Below are positions 21,024-31,959 of a stretch of 64,000 nt of DNA, piece by piece; the first letter of the stretch is position 1, and every line of letters begins with the position of its first letter. The DNA is from Seminavis robusta (lineage: Eukaryota > Bacillariophyta > Bacillariophyceae > Naviculales > Naviculaceae): assembly GCA_903772945.1 (NCBI GenBank), contig CAICTM010000206.1:27784-91783 (forward strand). Direction: 5' to 3'. The notes beneath the pieces were generated by a model. That model worked only from the letters and a program-made list of their open reading frames with translations. It made no database searches and was not told the DNA's origin. A program made the translations under genes and the position numbers.

Positions 21024-23828
21024 CTACCACTCAACCTCATACTTGCTGCCCTCGTTCGGAACGGCTTCTTTTGAAGCGTTACCTTCAAATCGAACATTCT
21101 TTTGCCGCTTCTCCCTGGACCCTGGTTGGTCTGGTTTTGCCTTCCGTTTTCCGAGCCCAGACATCGGAGTATCCTTTCCAGGAGAGAATTTCTGTGCGGG
21201 AATCTTCTTGGCTTTCTTCTCACGTCTACGTTTGCCTTTCACTTCGATGAAGCCGGCATCCTTGCCATTAGAAGACTCCTCCATCTCTATCTTTTCAGTG
21301 TCGGGAGCGATTTCCCTCTTCGCATTGCCTTCACTCTCCTTCGGTGTTTCTTCAATCGTGTCTTGCTGCTTGTTGTTGTGCTTTGAGCTTTTCTTGTTGT
21401 TGGGAACGCCTCCGTTCGAGCTGCCATTGCTGCTCTCCGAAATTGGATCACATGTTTCATCTTTCTGCCTGGAACCTTGTTGCTTATTGTCGGTTGGTTC
21501 GTGCTCCTTGCCCTTCCCCTTGAGTTTCATTTTCTTGGACTTGGGCTCCTCGGACGCAGGCGCTTTGGTTGCCTTGTTCTTCGTTCCGTTCATTTTCTGT
21601 CCATTGGCGGCAAACTTGTTGGTTGTTGGAGGATGCAACAAATGAAGCAAGCACTGAGCCGCAATATCACTTTGCAGCCGTTCCTCACTCGGAATATGCC
21701 TATAATGATCTTCCTCCGGCTCATCGTCCTCGTTGTCGCCTGCAAAGACCATCGGACAGGTTTCCGTTCTTTTCCAAACGCTGATGGAATCTCGTGTATG
21801 AAGCCAGCTGGGGAGGCTGGCTTTCAAAAGGCAGTGAAAGGACTTTGCCAAAAGTTCCTGAAATGTCGGAGCCGACGTACGTCCCCATGGCGCTTGATCT
21901 ACGCACAGCGTGTCCCCATACAGCTCGCCAATGTGAATAATGTAGTCACCCTGGTAGTGACGTAGACATGCCGCTCCAAGAGAGCCACCATCGCGGTCGC
22001 TTGCATCATCTTTGTGGCTGTCGCCGCTTTTGCGCTCATCTGAGGACAAGGACTGGTCGGTGGGCTTCACTTCAGGTGGCAGTGGCTCTTCATCGCAATA
22101 GCACAACAGCAACGTTCGCTTGGATTTGCGAACCTTCTTAAATGCCAAGGCTTCAGGACCACCCTTCAACGCCTGTAGCTCATCCTTTGACTCGGACCCG
22201 TTCGTGCCTTGTTGATGTCCTTCGGTTGGAATCTTTCCACCACTATTGGGATTCACATCATAGGCAATAATGTCGACACCTTCCCGTTTCAGAAGCCGTG
22301 CCCAATAGGCATTCGCCCCACACCCAATCTCCACCAGTGGACTGAAGTGCTTCAAGATACGAATGGCACGTTCATCCGGAATGGCCCAACTATATTGATT
22401 CAACAAGGCCTCGCCTAGATCGGCTTGTTCCGTCCACAGTTCCGCGCGACGGTCTGCATCCATCAGAGTAGTCGAAAAGAAGTTGGCGCACTCTTGCTTG
22501 GAGGCATTATTTTGCATAAAGGCTTGATAAGCTTCGAGAAGTGGATTGTTGTTCGCTTGTTTGGTAGCAGCTTCATTATTATTACCGGTAGTGGAGCTCT
22601 GGTTCCTTTTCCTTTCCTTTTTCTTCCTGCGTGATTCAGCCCTAATCTCTGCAGCAAGCTGCGCTCGCCTCTTCTTCTCTTCTTGAGTTGGCTGTTTGAA
22701 AGGAGTGCCCTGTTTGTGGTTTCCGTTTTGTGATTTCTCGGGTGCTTTCTCGTTGTTCTCTTTGGATTCACCTTCTTCGTCGGTGGGGCTTGACCCATTC
22801 GTCATCTCTTTCTTTTCCTTTTGCCTCTTGCGCTTGGCTGCTCTCTTTTCAGATCGAGTTAGCGCAGTGACACTCTCTTCTGCTGCGTTCACAGACTCCT
22901 TCTCTGCATCAACAGGCTGCTTGACAGGAGCACTACCGTTGCTTGGGGGATTTACAGTTTCAGGTGTGTCCTCCTTGCTGCTTTCTTCTTTGGTGATAGG
23001 GCTCTTTTCATCACTAGCACCGTTCTTTTTGTTTTTCTTCCGTTTCTTTTTCCCACTGGACCCTGCATCTTCCTTTGGTCCTTGATTCTCCTCTGGTTTT
23101 GGTACAGTCGGACTTTCTTGAAGCTGTTTGGCAGGAGCACTGCCATTGCTTGGAACTTTTTCAATTTCAGATTTGTCATGTGAATCCTTGCCAATTCCTT
23201 TGTCCTTCACTGGGATCTTCTCATCATTGGCAGCATTCTTCTTGTTCTTCTTTGCTTTCTTCCCATTTGACCCAGTGTCTTTCGGTGGTCCTTGCTTCTC
23301 TTCTGGCGTCGATTTTGTGGTACTTTCTTCTGGCTGCTTGGCAGGATTACTGCTGTTGCTTGGGGGCTTTTCAGTTGCAGATTTGTTGGACGAGTCCTTC
23401 CCATTTGCTTCGGCTGTGGTCGGGCTCTTTTCGTCCCTGGCAGTGCGCTTTTTGTTTTTCTTCTTTTTCTTTTTCCCACTGGCCCCTATATTTTCCTTTG
23501 GTCCTTGATTCTCCTCTGGTTTTGGTACAGTTGGACTTTCTTGTAGCTCTTTGGCAGGAGTATTGCCATTGCTGGGAGGCGTGTCAGTTTCAGATTTGTT
23601 GGGCGGTTCCTTGCCATTTTCGTTGTTCGTCACAGGGCTCTTCTCTTCTTTCCCAGCACTCTTCCTCTTGTTCTTATTTTTCTTTTTCTTCCCACTGGAC
23701 CCTGGGCCCTGCGGAAGCGTTGGTTTTCCTTCAGGTGTCGGGGGCATGGTCGTCTCTTGTCTCCCCATGGCTGATGAAGAAAATGACATGAGATCTCCTG
23801 TCCGTTCCACATCTTTGGTTTTTGGCAT
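21024..23828 (-). CDS. SAM-dependent methyltransferase-like protein with Lys-rich N-terminal repeats
   Basis: Single-exon ORF of 934 residues. The first ~290 residues are four to five tandem repeats of about 60-70 residues, each with a poly-Lys core (GKKKKNKNKR-like), a DEKSP motif, PPSNGxxPAK and KPEENQGPKE: disordered and possibly nucleolar. A basic coiled segment follows (residues ~300-410, EKRAAKRKRQKEKKE). The catalytic-looking region starts near residue 460: AIRILKHFSPLVEIGCGANAYWARLL is split by an IGCG motif I typical of Rossmann methyltransferases, then DIIAYDVNP (acidic residue after strand 2), LLLCYCDEEPLP and GDYIIHIGELYGDT. The C-terminal ~200 residues are again charged and low complexity. 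Substrate unknown. The acidic and basic repeats in the DNA create long antisense frames, which I disregard. Confidence 0.8.
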   Translation of the reverse strand: MPKTKDVERTGDLMSFSSSAMGRQETTMPPTPEGKPTLPQGPGSSGKKKKNKNKRKSAGKEEKSPVTNNENGKEPPNKSETDTPPSNGNTPAKELQESPTVPKPEENQGPKENIGASGKKKKKKNKKRTARDEKSPTTAEANGKDSSNKSATEKPPSNSSNPAKQPEESTTKSTPEEKQGPPKDTGSNGKKAKKNKKNAANDEKIPVKDKGIGKDSHDKSEIEKVPSNGSAPAKQLQESPTVPKPEENQGPKEDAGSSGKKKRKKNKKNGASDEKSPITKEESSKEDTPETVNPPSNGSAPVKQPVDAEKESVNAAEESVTALTRSEKRAAKRKRQKEKKEMTNGSSPTDEEGESKENNEKAPEKSQNGNHKQGTPFKQPTQEEKKRRAQLAAEIRAESRRKKKERKRNQSSTTGNNNEAATKQANNNPLLEAYQAFMQNNASKQECANFFSTTLMDADRRAELWTEQADLGEALLNQYSWAIPDERAIRILKHFSPLVEIGCGANAYWARLLKREGVDIIAYDVNPNSGGKIPTEGHQQGTNGSESKDELQALKGGPEALAFKKVRKSKRTLLLCYCDEEPLPPEVKPTDQSLSSDERKSGDSHKDDASDRDGGSLGAACLRHYQGDYIIHIGELYGDTLCVDQAPWGRTSAPTFQELLAKSFHCLLKASLPSWLHTRDSISVWKRTETCPMVFAGDNEDDEPEEDHYRHIPSEERLQSDIAAQCLLHLLHPPTTNKFAANGQKMNGTKNKATKAPASEEPKSKKMKLKGKGKEHEPTDNKQQGSRQKDETCDPISESSNGSSNGGVPNNKKSSKHNNKQQDTIEETPKESEGNAKREIAPDTEKIEMEESSNGKDAGFIEVKGKRRREKKAKKIPAQKFSPGKDTPMSGLGKRKAKPDQPGSREKRQKNVRFEGNASKEAVPNEGSKYEVEW

Positions 23829-24410
23829 TGGTGGTCATGATTGAGTCACTAATTCCAAACAATCCGGGACTGTGGCGTCCACTCGAAGCCAACTAAAGGA
23901 CACCGGAGGTGTAATAGATATACCGGGCGAGCTGACTTAAAAGATGGGCCGGCATAGTAATATTGTTGAAGTTTGGCTGAAGGTAGTGTTATTAGATTTT
24001 TCCGTCTGAGAAAGTGGCGTGGTAGCTTACGGGAGCTTAGAGGTGTGCAACGTGAGACGTTAGATTTTTCCGTCTGAGAAAGAGGCGTGGTAGCTTACGG
24101 GAGTTTAGAGGTGTGCAAATGTCAGGAAAATATTCAGGATCCGTTGCTATAAAAGAGAATGTGTAAGAAATGTGGGGGCCCAAGAGGAGGCTTCGTTTTT
24201 AGTTAAACTCTAACCCTAAGGGTAACCAACCAACCAAAACCAACCAACCACCACCACAATAAACGGGGTCAGAGATCACCGGGGTCTGCCCGGTATATAT
24301 TTTTTCCTTGTCGTTTGGTTGTCTCAATCCCAACCGTGGTGGCTCTCCTCTTACCCGTCTACGGCTGTACATAGCAAGTCAGCCCACTCCAACTCCACTC
24401 ATTCTTGATC
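23829..24410. other. intergenic with a tandem duplication
   Basis: No gene recognised. It contains the 59-bp duplication listed separately and a CCAACCAA-type run (24220-24255) after 'ctctaaccctaa', which resembles one and a half telomere units but is isolated. Confidence 0.5.
23992..24118. repeat. 59-bp tandem duplication, period 68
   Basis: Copies at 23992-24050 and 24060-24118 are identical except for two substitutions. Each begins ttagatttttccgtctgaga and ends ggtgtgcaa, with a nine-base spacer. The near identity points to a recent duplication. Confidence 0.92.
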
Positions 24411-25758
24411 ATGTCTTCTGATAGTTTAGCTAGTAGTGCTGGCGCTAGCTAGTAGTGCTTTTGCTGGTACTGCTGCTGCCAATAGCAGCGCAAATAGCAA
24501 TAAGAAACAGAAGATGTCTCCTCCCTTCGAATCTCCTGTGTTGGCTGACGATGAAATTACGATCCAAGCCATTCTTCCTTTTGTTGGTGTTGGACAGTAC
24601 GCTTTTGTAGGAGCTGTCAACAAGAAGATGAATCAACTGTACAAAGAGTACTGCAAAATTGAACTCACGAAAAATCCAAGAAAGGTAAAAGATAACCCAG
24701 TGGGTGTCATCATCCAGGACAGTCGCTCTGCAGAAATCACCGACACTCTCTACAGCGAAACATTTTGCAATGTGCCACGCGCAGCATACTGGCTTGAGAC
24801 AGAAAAGTTACGTAATAGCCATCACTTTTGCGATGCAATTTGCCACAATTGGAAATATTGGGGTCATGAAGTGGGCACGCCAACAAGGATTCCCATGGAA
24901 TGATGGGACATGTATGTATGCTGCTCAAAATGGATATTTGGAAATGCTCCAATGGTCAAGAGAGAATGGTTGTACATGGAGTGTATGGACATGTGCCCAT
25001 GCTGCTCAAAATGGCCACTTAGAGGTTTTGAACTGGGCTCGTGAAAATAATTGTCGATGGAATGAACAGACCTGTCACTATGCGGCTGACCATGGGATGC
25101 ACTGACAGGTGCCTGTGCTGCACACCGTGGCCACTTGGGATTGTTAAAGTGGGCTCATGAAAATGGTTGTCCATGGAATGACCAGACATGTGCCTGTGCT
25201 GCACACCGTGGCCACTTGGGATTGTTAAAGTGGGCTCGCAGAAATGGTTGTCCATGGGATGAACTGACATGTGCCCGTGCTGCTGAAGGAGGCCACTTTG
25301 ATGTGCTCAAGTGGGCTTGTGAAAACGGTTGTCCATGGGATGAACAGACATGTGCTGGTGCTGCTGAAGGAGGCCACCTTGATGTGCTCATGTGGGCTCT
25401 TGAAAATGGTGTTCCATGGGATGAACAGACATGTGCCAGTGCTGCTGGTGAAGGTCACCTTGATGTGCTCAAGTGGGCTCGTGAAAATGGTTGTCCATGG
25501 GATGAACAGACATGTGCAGATGCTGCTCGAAGAGCTCAGCTTGATGTGCTCAAGTGGGCTCGTGAGAATGGTTGTCCATGGGATGAACAGACATGTGCCG
25601 GTGCAGCTGATGGGGGGCACCTTGATGTGCTCAAGTGGGCTCGCATGAATGGTTGTCAATGGGGTGCAGCAACATTTGCAACTGCTGTAAGAAGCAACAA
25701 AAGCGAAGTAATTCGGTGGCTACACGAGAATGACTGCCCGGGATCTCACGATGAATGA
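24411..25758 (+). pseudogene. decayed ankyrin-type repeat protein gene
   Basis: The N-terminal part (ILPFVGVGQYAFVGAVNKKM) resembles the F-box-like head of algal ankyrin-repeat proteins. It is followed by about nine or ten 33-residue units of the type HLDVLKWARENGCPWDEQTC..AA, common in brown algae, diatoms and giant viruses. The gene is broken. The first ATG (24411) meets a stop after 13 codons while the coding frame continues one phase over (an ATG at 24514 could still start it). The frame shifts near 24840, between DAICH and IGNIGVMKW. At 25094-25105 a junction 'gaccatgggatgcactgac' loses most of a unit and the frame. From 25100 to the stop at 25758 the repeat frame is intact and ends VIRWLHENDCPGSHDE. 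The 99-bp DNA period is obvious. Probably non-functional. Confidence 0.8.
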
Positions 25759-26384
25759 GTAATATCTCAACATCAATGACAACACAAGCTACGCAAATGC
25801 TAACTCTCCAACAACTGTCTCTCACACCTCAACAAGGGCACTTTAGATCAAGGGAACCAGCATGTCAGTAAGGAGTATCTGGTCGCATTAGCTCATCTTC
25901 TCATCCACATCTACCAGCCAACCTTGGTGGACATCTACAGCCGTCGCAGCAAGCAGGAAAAGAGAAGATTGTGAAACATCCGTTGTCTTCGGCCAGCAAC
26001 GGCAACACAACAGTGGCTCCACCTCCTTCCATAAAAGAGACAAACCTACCACCCAAATGTTTGTCACGTAAGTTATTACGGGTAGAATCGATTCGAATCC
26101 TCCTTGTACTAATACTCTGTACCTGGTACCGGTAGCTACAGTGGGCGAGACATCAAATGCGGAAGGGCAGCGTTCGGGAACTGCGATCTCGTGTGTTCGG
26201 CATGGCTACTTTAACCAGCTGAGACTATAATCAAAAGATGCATTACAGCGTTCTTCTATAACTAGGACTACTACTAGTAGGAAGGCGTTGCAGCACATGC
26301 TGTAGTGCCTGATCGGAAGCCAGCAGGGGGCAGGCCATCAAAAGACTGAACAGGAGATCTCTCCTTTCCTTTCCATTGCTCTGT
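25759..26384. other. intergenic between convergent loci
   Basis: No gene recognised. A GGTACCGGTA palindrome cluster lies near 26121-26137. Confidence 0.45.
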
Positions 26385-28786
26385 CTACTGGCAACATGCG
26401 CTGGCGCTGGCCTCTGAAGCATACTTGCTGGCCTGGTTGCGTTCAAACGGCAGGTCGATGATGTTGGGATTCTAGTCAAACGACAGAAGAGAAAGGGAAA
26501 ACAGAAAAGAACAACGTGAGACAGGAGGTGCTTTCATGACGCAAGTGGAAAGAGGCCCTGTATTCCACCGCTTTTCCCGCTCACCTGGTCAAAGAAACCA
26601 ACCGGCATCAACTTGAAACCAGTGTTGATAGCATTCTGAACCGGAAAGTCCTCTGGGCGAACCGGATGATGCAATCCAAAGACGTGCCAAGCCACAATGT
26701 CAGTGTTCTCAATGGAACGCTCCTTCTGAACCCATTTTGAAAGGTCATTGCTCCCATCGTGCTGGTTTACAAAATCGCCCGTGGGGTAGCGTTCTTCTTC
26801 GTCATAGGGGGTTACCCAGAGATGATTGTAGGTCCAGCCCATCCGCCTCCCAGAGGGCGAGTTAGGATGGGTAAAGACTTTGACGGAATGGGTAGGCTCC
26901 AACTTGTACGAAACAGGTTGACCAACGTGATTGGTCTTGGAGGGATTGGTGACTTTCCAGAATCGCTCCGAGTCAGGATTCCTGTACCGACCTCCTTCCG
27001 TCACCAAGGGCGTCGATTCCACGTAGAAAGCATTGCCGTAGGGGTTGTCCTTGCCCATTGGGACGGCAACTGTGTTGCATTCTACGACCGTGTTCTCGTC
27101 TCCGTCCACGCTCATGTCGAGACGAGCACAAAAGATGTGCTGGTGGATTTGACCAAAGACTCCGGGGGTAACCTCGGTTCCGTAGCGGTCGGGCTTCATC
27201 GGGGGGCAGGCAACTGTGTTGATGATTCCTGTGGCCTTCATCTCAAATTCAATGGTGCCATCCTTTACAGCACAAAGCAACACGGACAAAGCAGAGAATT
27301 GAGCTGTGAGGGCATCCGTTCAGGTCAGCACAGCAGATGACATGCAGGGATCACGAAAGACGTACCAAGTAGAAGTACCAATAGGATCCATATTCATAGT
27401 TTCCAACCGTTGAAATACTAGAAACCACCAGTCGCCTCGCACGGCGCATTTCGGTTCTGTCCGTGCGGAAGTCCCAATGCTTCCAAAGAATGCCAAAATC
27501 TGAGGGAGTATGATGATCCACCCAGCAGCAGGTGAGAAAGACTGAATGGCAATATAGGTTGCATCGCAAACGGCCCTTATTATGGCGTGCTCGTACCTTC
27601 TTCATGAATGCAAATTGCGTTTTCAATGCACTGTGGGTTGCCCTGGATATCGGAGATCCAACCATCCATGTACTGAATTGCACCAACACAATCACAGCCC
27701 AGCTTCAAAGAGTTGGCCATGTTGCCAAGTCCATATTCACCTTTGATGGAGCCAGAAGGTGGAGCAGTGTGAGACCCAATACGGAAGGAATCCATCCTGA
27801 TAGCGTCCAAACGACTCACCAATATCAAAAACATTCTTGCGATAATGCGGTGCCTTGGGGGATCCATAAGGGACTACCATTTCACTCAGAGAGGCTCGGT
27901 AGCAGATGGGACGACCTTGATACTTGATATTGTGCAAGGTGATACCTTCGCGACCATTGAAACCAACCAGGATGGACCAGTCATGCCATTTCAATGTATG
28001 CCCACGGAGAGAAAAGCTTACACCTTCTGGCTGGACAACATTGATGGGATTCAGATCGGTGCGTGGCTTCTTGTCCTCGCCCAAAAAGACACGGTCGTAG
28101 TTGCATTCTTTGCTGGGAATGGGAGTGCGATCTTTTTCCGGAACATCTTCTTCCCAATCATCCACATGAACCACTTTCATTTCCTTAATATCCACTACCG
28201 GATTCAATCCGCTGACAGGATGGGCATATAAATTGTCCAATTCTTTGGATCGGACCCACAAAAAGGCGTAGCTGAGGTGCCGATCCTGTTCGTAGCTTTC
28301 ACCAAAGGTACCCGAGCTCCATGGGTCAACGCAGAGCAGACTCATGTCCGTGATGCCTCGTTTGGCGCAGGCGGCAATGACACGTTCATCCTCCTTGACA
28401 ACCTTTTCAATCTGTTCAAATTCTTCCAATTGAATCATGGGACGCGCCTGAGGCAAAAAGGTTTTGGTACAAAGACTGGAATTTGTCAGCGACACAACCA
28501 TCTTCCACACTCCAATGCCAGGGCCAATGGTAAAGGCATTGACGCGGGCCTTGCGCTCAACCACAGCCACAGCGCCGTTATTGCTTTGGTCAAATTCTCG
28601 GACAGCCGATTTGAGTGGTTCAAACAGCTCGATGGTTTCAAATCGAAGACTCGCCGTGTTCAAATCCTTCTTGACAATCTCCACAGCTTGAATAATCTCG
28701 TGCTTGGAGAGAGGATCCAAAGGATGGACACTGGGGGATGGTTCTACAGCGTCGGTCGCATCGTCGTCGTGGGAATAAGGAGCCAT
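26385..28786 (-). CDS. copper-containing primary amine oxidase
   Basis: Oxidises primary amines to aldehyde, ammonia and hydrogen peroxide using copper and a self-made topaquinone. Five exons: 28786-27820, 27740-27597, 27499-27366, 27262-26585 and 26471-26385; all GT-AG, summing to 669 residues. Key residues are present: topaquinone precursor Tyr405 in GNYEYGSYW, catalytic base Asp321 in FDIGEYG, copper ligands His455 and His457 in IHQHIF, and His614 in [12 protein letters not shown]. The C-terminus ends SASACCQ. Length and block order match eukaryotic enzymes such as the Hansenula type. There is no signal peptide, so it is probably intracellular, possibly peroxisomal, although no clear C-terminal peroxisomal tripeptide is seen. 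Start: ATG at 28786; the frame extends two codons further but with no earlier ATG. Confidence 0.95.
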
Positions 28787-29278
28787 GGTCAAATTGCTTT
28801 TCTTGCAAGGATATCTTTTCCACTTTTTCGTTCAATGCTTGGCTGAGGAAGATAATGAGAAAAAGATGAGTTGAAAGTTCGAACCAAGCTCGCGCTACAG
28901 ATATCTTTTTCAGATTCTCAGAGGACAACTACTTTCTAGCCAGGAGTACAGAGTGGATACATCACGATTGATGGATGCAGCAAGACTTCCGACGTGATAT
29001 CCAAGGATGAGAGAGAAAAATGAGGTGCTTTGGCAACTTCGGCTCTGAAGTTGGGAAATGGAGGCATCTTCTTCTCTCTCCACACACAGAACCGAAATCT
29101 TCAGGTGATCCACCACGATCTCGTAGTTTCCACGGTCAAAAAGAACTGAGGCGGGCTCATTCCTTGCAGGGTCGGAACATATATTATGGTCAATGAAACC
29201 TCTTGGATCTAGTAGTCTAATCTTGGCAAACCACTTTCACACCCAATGAAACGTAACAAGGTAACAAGAATCTAGTGG
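28787..29278. other. intergenic, upstream of the amine oxidase
   Basis: No gene recognised; it includes the presumed promoter of the amine oxidase gene. Short minus-strand frames lack coding character. Confidence 0.45.
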
Positions 29279-29530
29279 CTACGATGTGCTAGAGGGGACT
29301 ACACGTATGGGTGAATCAGGTCCTCAGTCATGAGCAAAGGACCTTGAGCGGACAGGGAATGAAAACCAATGAGCAGGCCAACAGAGAGGGGCAACATGCA
29401 GGGGAGGAAAAAGAGTAAATATAGCCAGAGTCCTGAGGGAGAGGGCGGAGACCCACTACCAGGTAGAGGTCGAGGGCGCCACGATGCCATGATCATCCCA
29501 GAGCCTTGGCAGTCGATTCACGGGAACACA
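29279..29530. repeat. dispersed repeat, copy B
   Basis: Second copy of the repeat at 12497-12752, same orientation, about 250 bp, related in blocks; the best conserved is gaatgaaaaccaatgagcag. On the minus strand it reads a hydrophobic peptide with GLLIGFHSL as in copy A. To the right (29530-29740) a further minus-strand Cys/Leu-rich frame continues, which copy A lacks, so copy A may be truncated. Confidence 0.8.
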
Positions 29531-30242
29531 AGAGCCTTAGGCACATGGTGGTGACACAAGCGAGAGCAAAGCTCAATTGGGCAGAGACATAGGAGCCAAC
29601 CACAGAGTAGGGCTTGAACCATTTCGGAGCCAGAAGCTGGGAGAGCCATTGTAGAACAGCAGTAGCTTCGGCAGCAAAGTGGCCACCAGCAGAAACAACA
29701 AAGGGGGTGAAGTGTCAGCATTGTGCATGCAGTGCACTGAGCCTGCTACTTCATATTATTCTTAGCCTTCTCACGCTGGTAAACAAGGTACAGCGTAACA
29801 TGTACCTGCGATGGTGAAAACAAGAAGGTTGCATGTTGAACAATCACTTTAGCAAACAAGCTCGGATGTGATGTAAATGATTGAAGTTGAGAGTATCCAC
29901 GTATGAAAGACGAGAACACGAACGTGACTAACGTCGTAAATCAGGCAATAGAAACCACCACCGGGAACCACGTTGCCCTCCAAGCAGCTGCCAAAGAACA
30001 AATAGAAAAAGAGATTCATCGGATGCTGACAAGGTAGAAAGAAGAATCGACTGTCAGGGCAATGGTATGGACCAGTTACCGTTGTTGTGGTAAGACAAAG
30101 GTGATACGTGGTCAACGTCAGACACAGCTGAAGATACCTTTCTCGTTGTTGTTGCATTGCCCTGCATTGCATTGCCAAGCAATCATTATTATCTGCTTCT
30201 TTGCTTTTTTGTTTGATCAGATAATAATAAATACACTCTACC
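29531..30242. other. intergenic, leader of the Gly/Tyr-rich protein gene
   Basis: No gene supported. Possible extension of repeat copy B at 29531-29740. The last 100 bases before the ATG are AT-rich (agataataataaatacactctacc), typical of a 5' leader. Confidence 0.45.
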
Positions 30243-31388
30243 ATGAAGTTTCTCTTGTCAGTATCAGCATCGGTTCTATTCTGTGGAAGCGCCGTCCATG
30301 GGTATGGAGTAGTGGATCGGCAAAACCGTGTGGGCACTCCGTTTCGCCAAGGAGGCAGCAGCTATTACCCTCAGCAAAATTTGAATGGCGGCGGCTTGAG
30401 CTGGAATTCTCCCATGGGTGATGGCGGCGGCTATCAGCAGCAGCAAACCAATGGTTGGGGATGGGGCAACAACTACAATACTAACAACAGAGGAGGTGGA
30501 GGCAGCTACGACAATTACTACTACCGCGACAATGAAGTCCAGGGCAATTCCCGCCGCACGTGGTCCAACTCTGGCTATGACCCTTACGGCGGGAACAAGG
30601 ACACGGTCGTTCAAATGGACACGCAGGGACGTCCCATGAGCGCTACGCTGGAAGTCTGGGAGGGTCCCAACTACACACCGCTCAAGGTCAATCTCTACAG
30701 TGAAGACGGCAATCGTCGTCCCTTTCAAACACTGGTCGAAACACCCCGTGATGGCCGTGCCCATGCCGTCACGGTCAACAATGACGGTCCTCAAGAAATG
30801 CCCGTCAATGCACACGTCTCATCGTCTTATCGCAACGATCCCGGTTCGTACTACAACTACGGACCCCCCGTGGACATTCAGCGCCTCCGTATTGATGGTG
30901 GCAAAGCTTTGAAAACGGTCACATTGCCATACCACGTGCAAAATGTCAAGTTATCGTTGCGCAGTCAAGGAGGTCCCATCAAGGCCACGGTGGAACTCTG
31001 GCAGGGACCCGGTGCCGCCAAGCAAGTGGCGCAAGTCGATTCCGCAGATGGTCAAAACAAACCGTTCAGTGCCATGATTGACACATCGGGTGGAACCACG
31101 TTGGCCATTCGAAACACGGGACCGACCGAGTTCCCGATTGATGCCTATGTGGAACTTTTTTCACAAGGTGGTGGTGCTGGTCAGTATGGCGGTGGTTATG
31201 GTTTTAATGCTGGTGCTGGCTACAACAACGGCTACGGCAATGGTGGTGGATATGGAGGCTACGGTGGTGGCTACAACAATGGCAATGGTGGTGGTTATGG
31301 CGGATACGGTGGTGGACGAGATTTCCGTGGTAATGGATACGGCAGCGGGTACGGATCCGGAGGTTACGGATTTGGACCGTACAACTAA
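30243..31388 (+). CDS. secreted Gly/Tyr/Asn-rich protein with two beta-type repeats
   Basis: Single exon, 381 residues. A signal peptide (MKFLLSVSASVLFCGSAVHG, cleavage near 20) is followed by a Gly/Asn/Tyr/Gln-rich segment (~20-115). Then come two related ~70-residue domains: one with ATLEVWEGP ... EDGNRRPFQTLVETP ... PVNAHV (~120-200), the other with ATVELWQGP ... ADGQNKPFSAMIDTS ... PIDAYVE (~222-302). The C-terminal ~75 residues are almost pure GGYGGYGGG-type repeats. The design (secreted, glycine loops, tyrosines that can be crosslinked, twin beta domains) fits a cell-wall, girdle or extracellular adhesive protein; that role is inference. Antisense frames over the Gly region are shadows. 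Confidence 0.85.
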   Translation: MKFLLSVSASVLFCGSAVHGYGVVDRQNRVGTPFRQGGSSYYPQQNLNGGGLSWNSPMGDGGGYQQQQTNGWGWGNNYNTNNRGGGGSYDNYYYRDNEVQGNSRRTWSNSGYDPYGGNKDTVVQMDTQGRPMSATLEVWEGPNYTPLKVNLYSEDGNRRPFQTLVETPRDGRAHAVTVNNDGPQEMPVNAHVSSSYRNDPGSYYNYGPPVDIQRLRIDGGKALKTVTLPYHVQNVKLSLRSQGGPIKATVELWQGPGAAKQVAQVDSADGQNKPFSAMIDTSGGTTLAIRNTGPTEFPIDAYVELFSQGGGAGQYGGGYGFNAGAGYNNGYGNGGGYGGYGGGYNNGNGGGYGGYGGGRDFRGNGYGSGYGSGGYGFGPYN

Positions 31389-31959
31389 CTAGCTAGACCG
31401 ACTCGAAGGATGGAAGTAGTGGATGTTGATGGTTGGAGCGGTGGCTTGGGGGGAAAACCGACGTTTCAAAACTGAAAAATGCGACAATTTCCCAAGCAAC
31501 TCAACTCGTCCAATCAATGTGTATACATTTGTATGGTGTGACGACAGTCCTGAAGCGACTCCAAACTGGCACTGTGTGTTTGAACCAAGAAAAAACCCAA
31601 ACCATGCCACTTGGGTGCTTGCATGTCAGGAACTTGTGTGATAGACAGGATATTTTCATTTGTGGGGGAAAGGGTTGAGGCACGTACAGTACAAAAGGAC
31701 CTGGAGTGTGGGATGAAAGTGCAAACTCCGTTGGCAGCTCAAAATTTAAATGTACTGTAGTGCCGAAACAAAACTGAGAAAACAAAAAGACGATATACGT
31801 CTATAGTTAGTTCCATCAGAAGAGTATCACCTTTCGCGGCAACAAACCCTCCTCGTCACCCTATGCCATCAGAGCAGCACAAATTGCAACTGTTCGTGTG
31901 GATGCAACTCGCCATCCACCATCTTCTTTGAGAGATAGCTGCTCGATTGCTGTCCCTCC
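31389..31959. other. intergenic between convergent genes
   Basis: No gene recognised. Short frames on both strands have no support. Confidence 0.45.

Noticed and set aside
23075-23791. Plus-strand frame (238 codons), Phe/Leu/Cys-rich
   Set aside because: Antisense shadow of the Lys/Glu/Ser-rich repeats of the methyltransferase-like gene.
24205-24255. Telomere-like sequence (ctctaaccctaa, then CCAACCAA repeats)
   Set aside because: Only about one and a half telomere units, not tandem, and surrounded by ordinary genes.
25225-25659. Minus-strand repeat frame (HIKVASFSSTSTCLFIPWTT-like)
   Set aside because: Reverse complement of the ankyrin-type units; the periodicity comes from the plus-strand repeat.
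28638-29116. Minus-strand frames upstream of the amine oxidase
   Set aside because: They overlap the start region out of frame, have no splice sites leading into the enzyme and no signal-peptide pattern.
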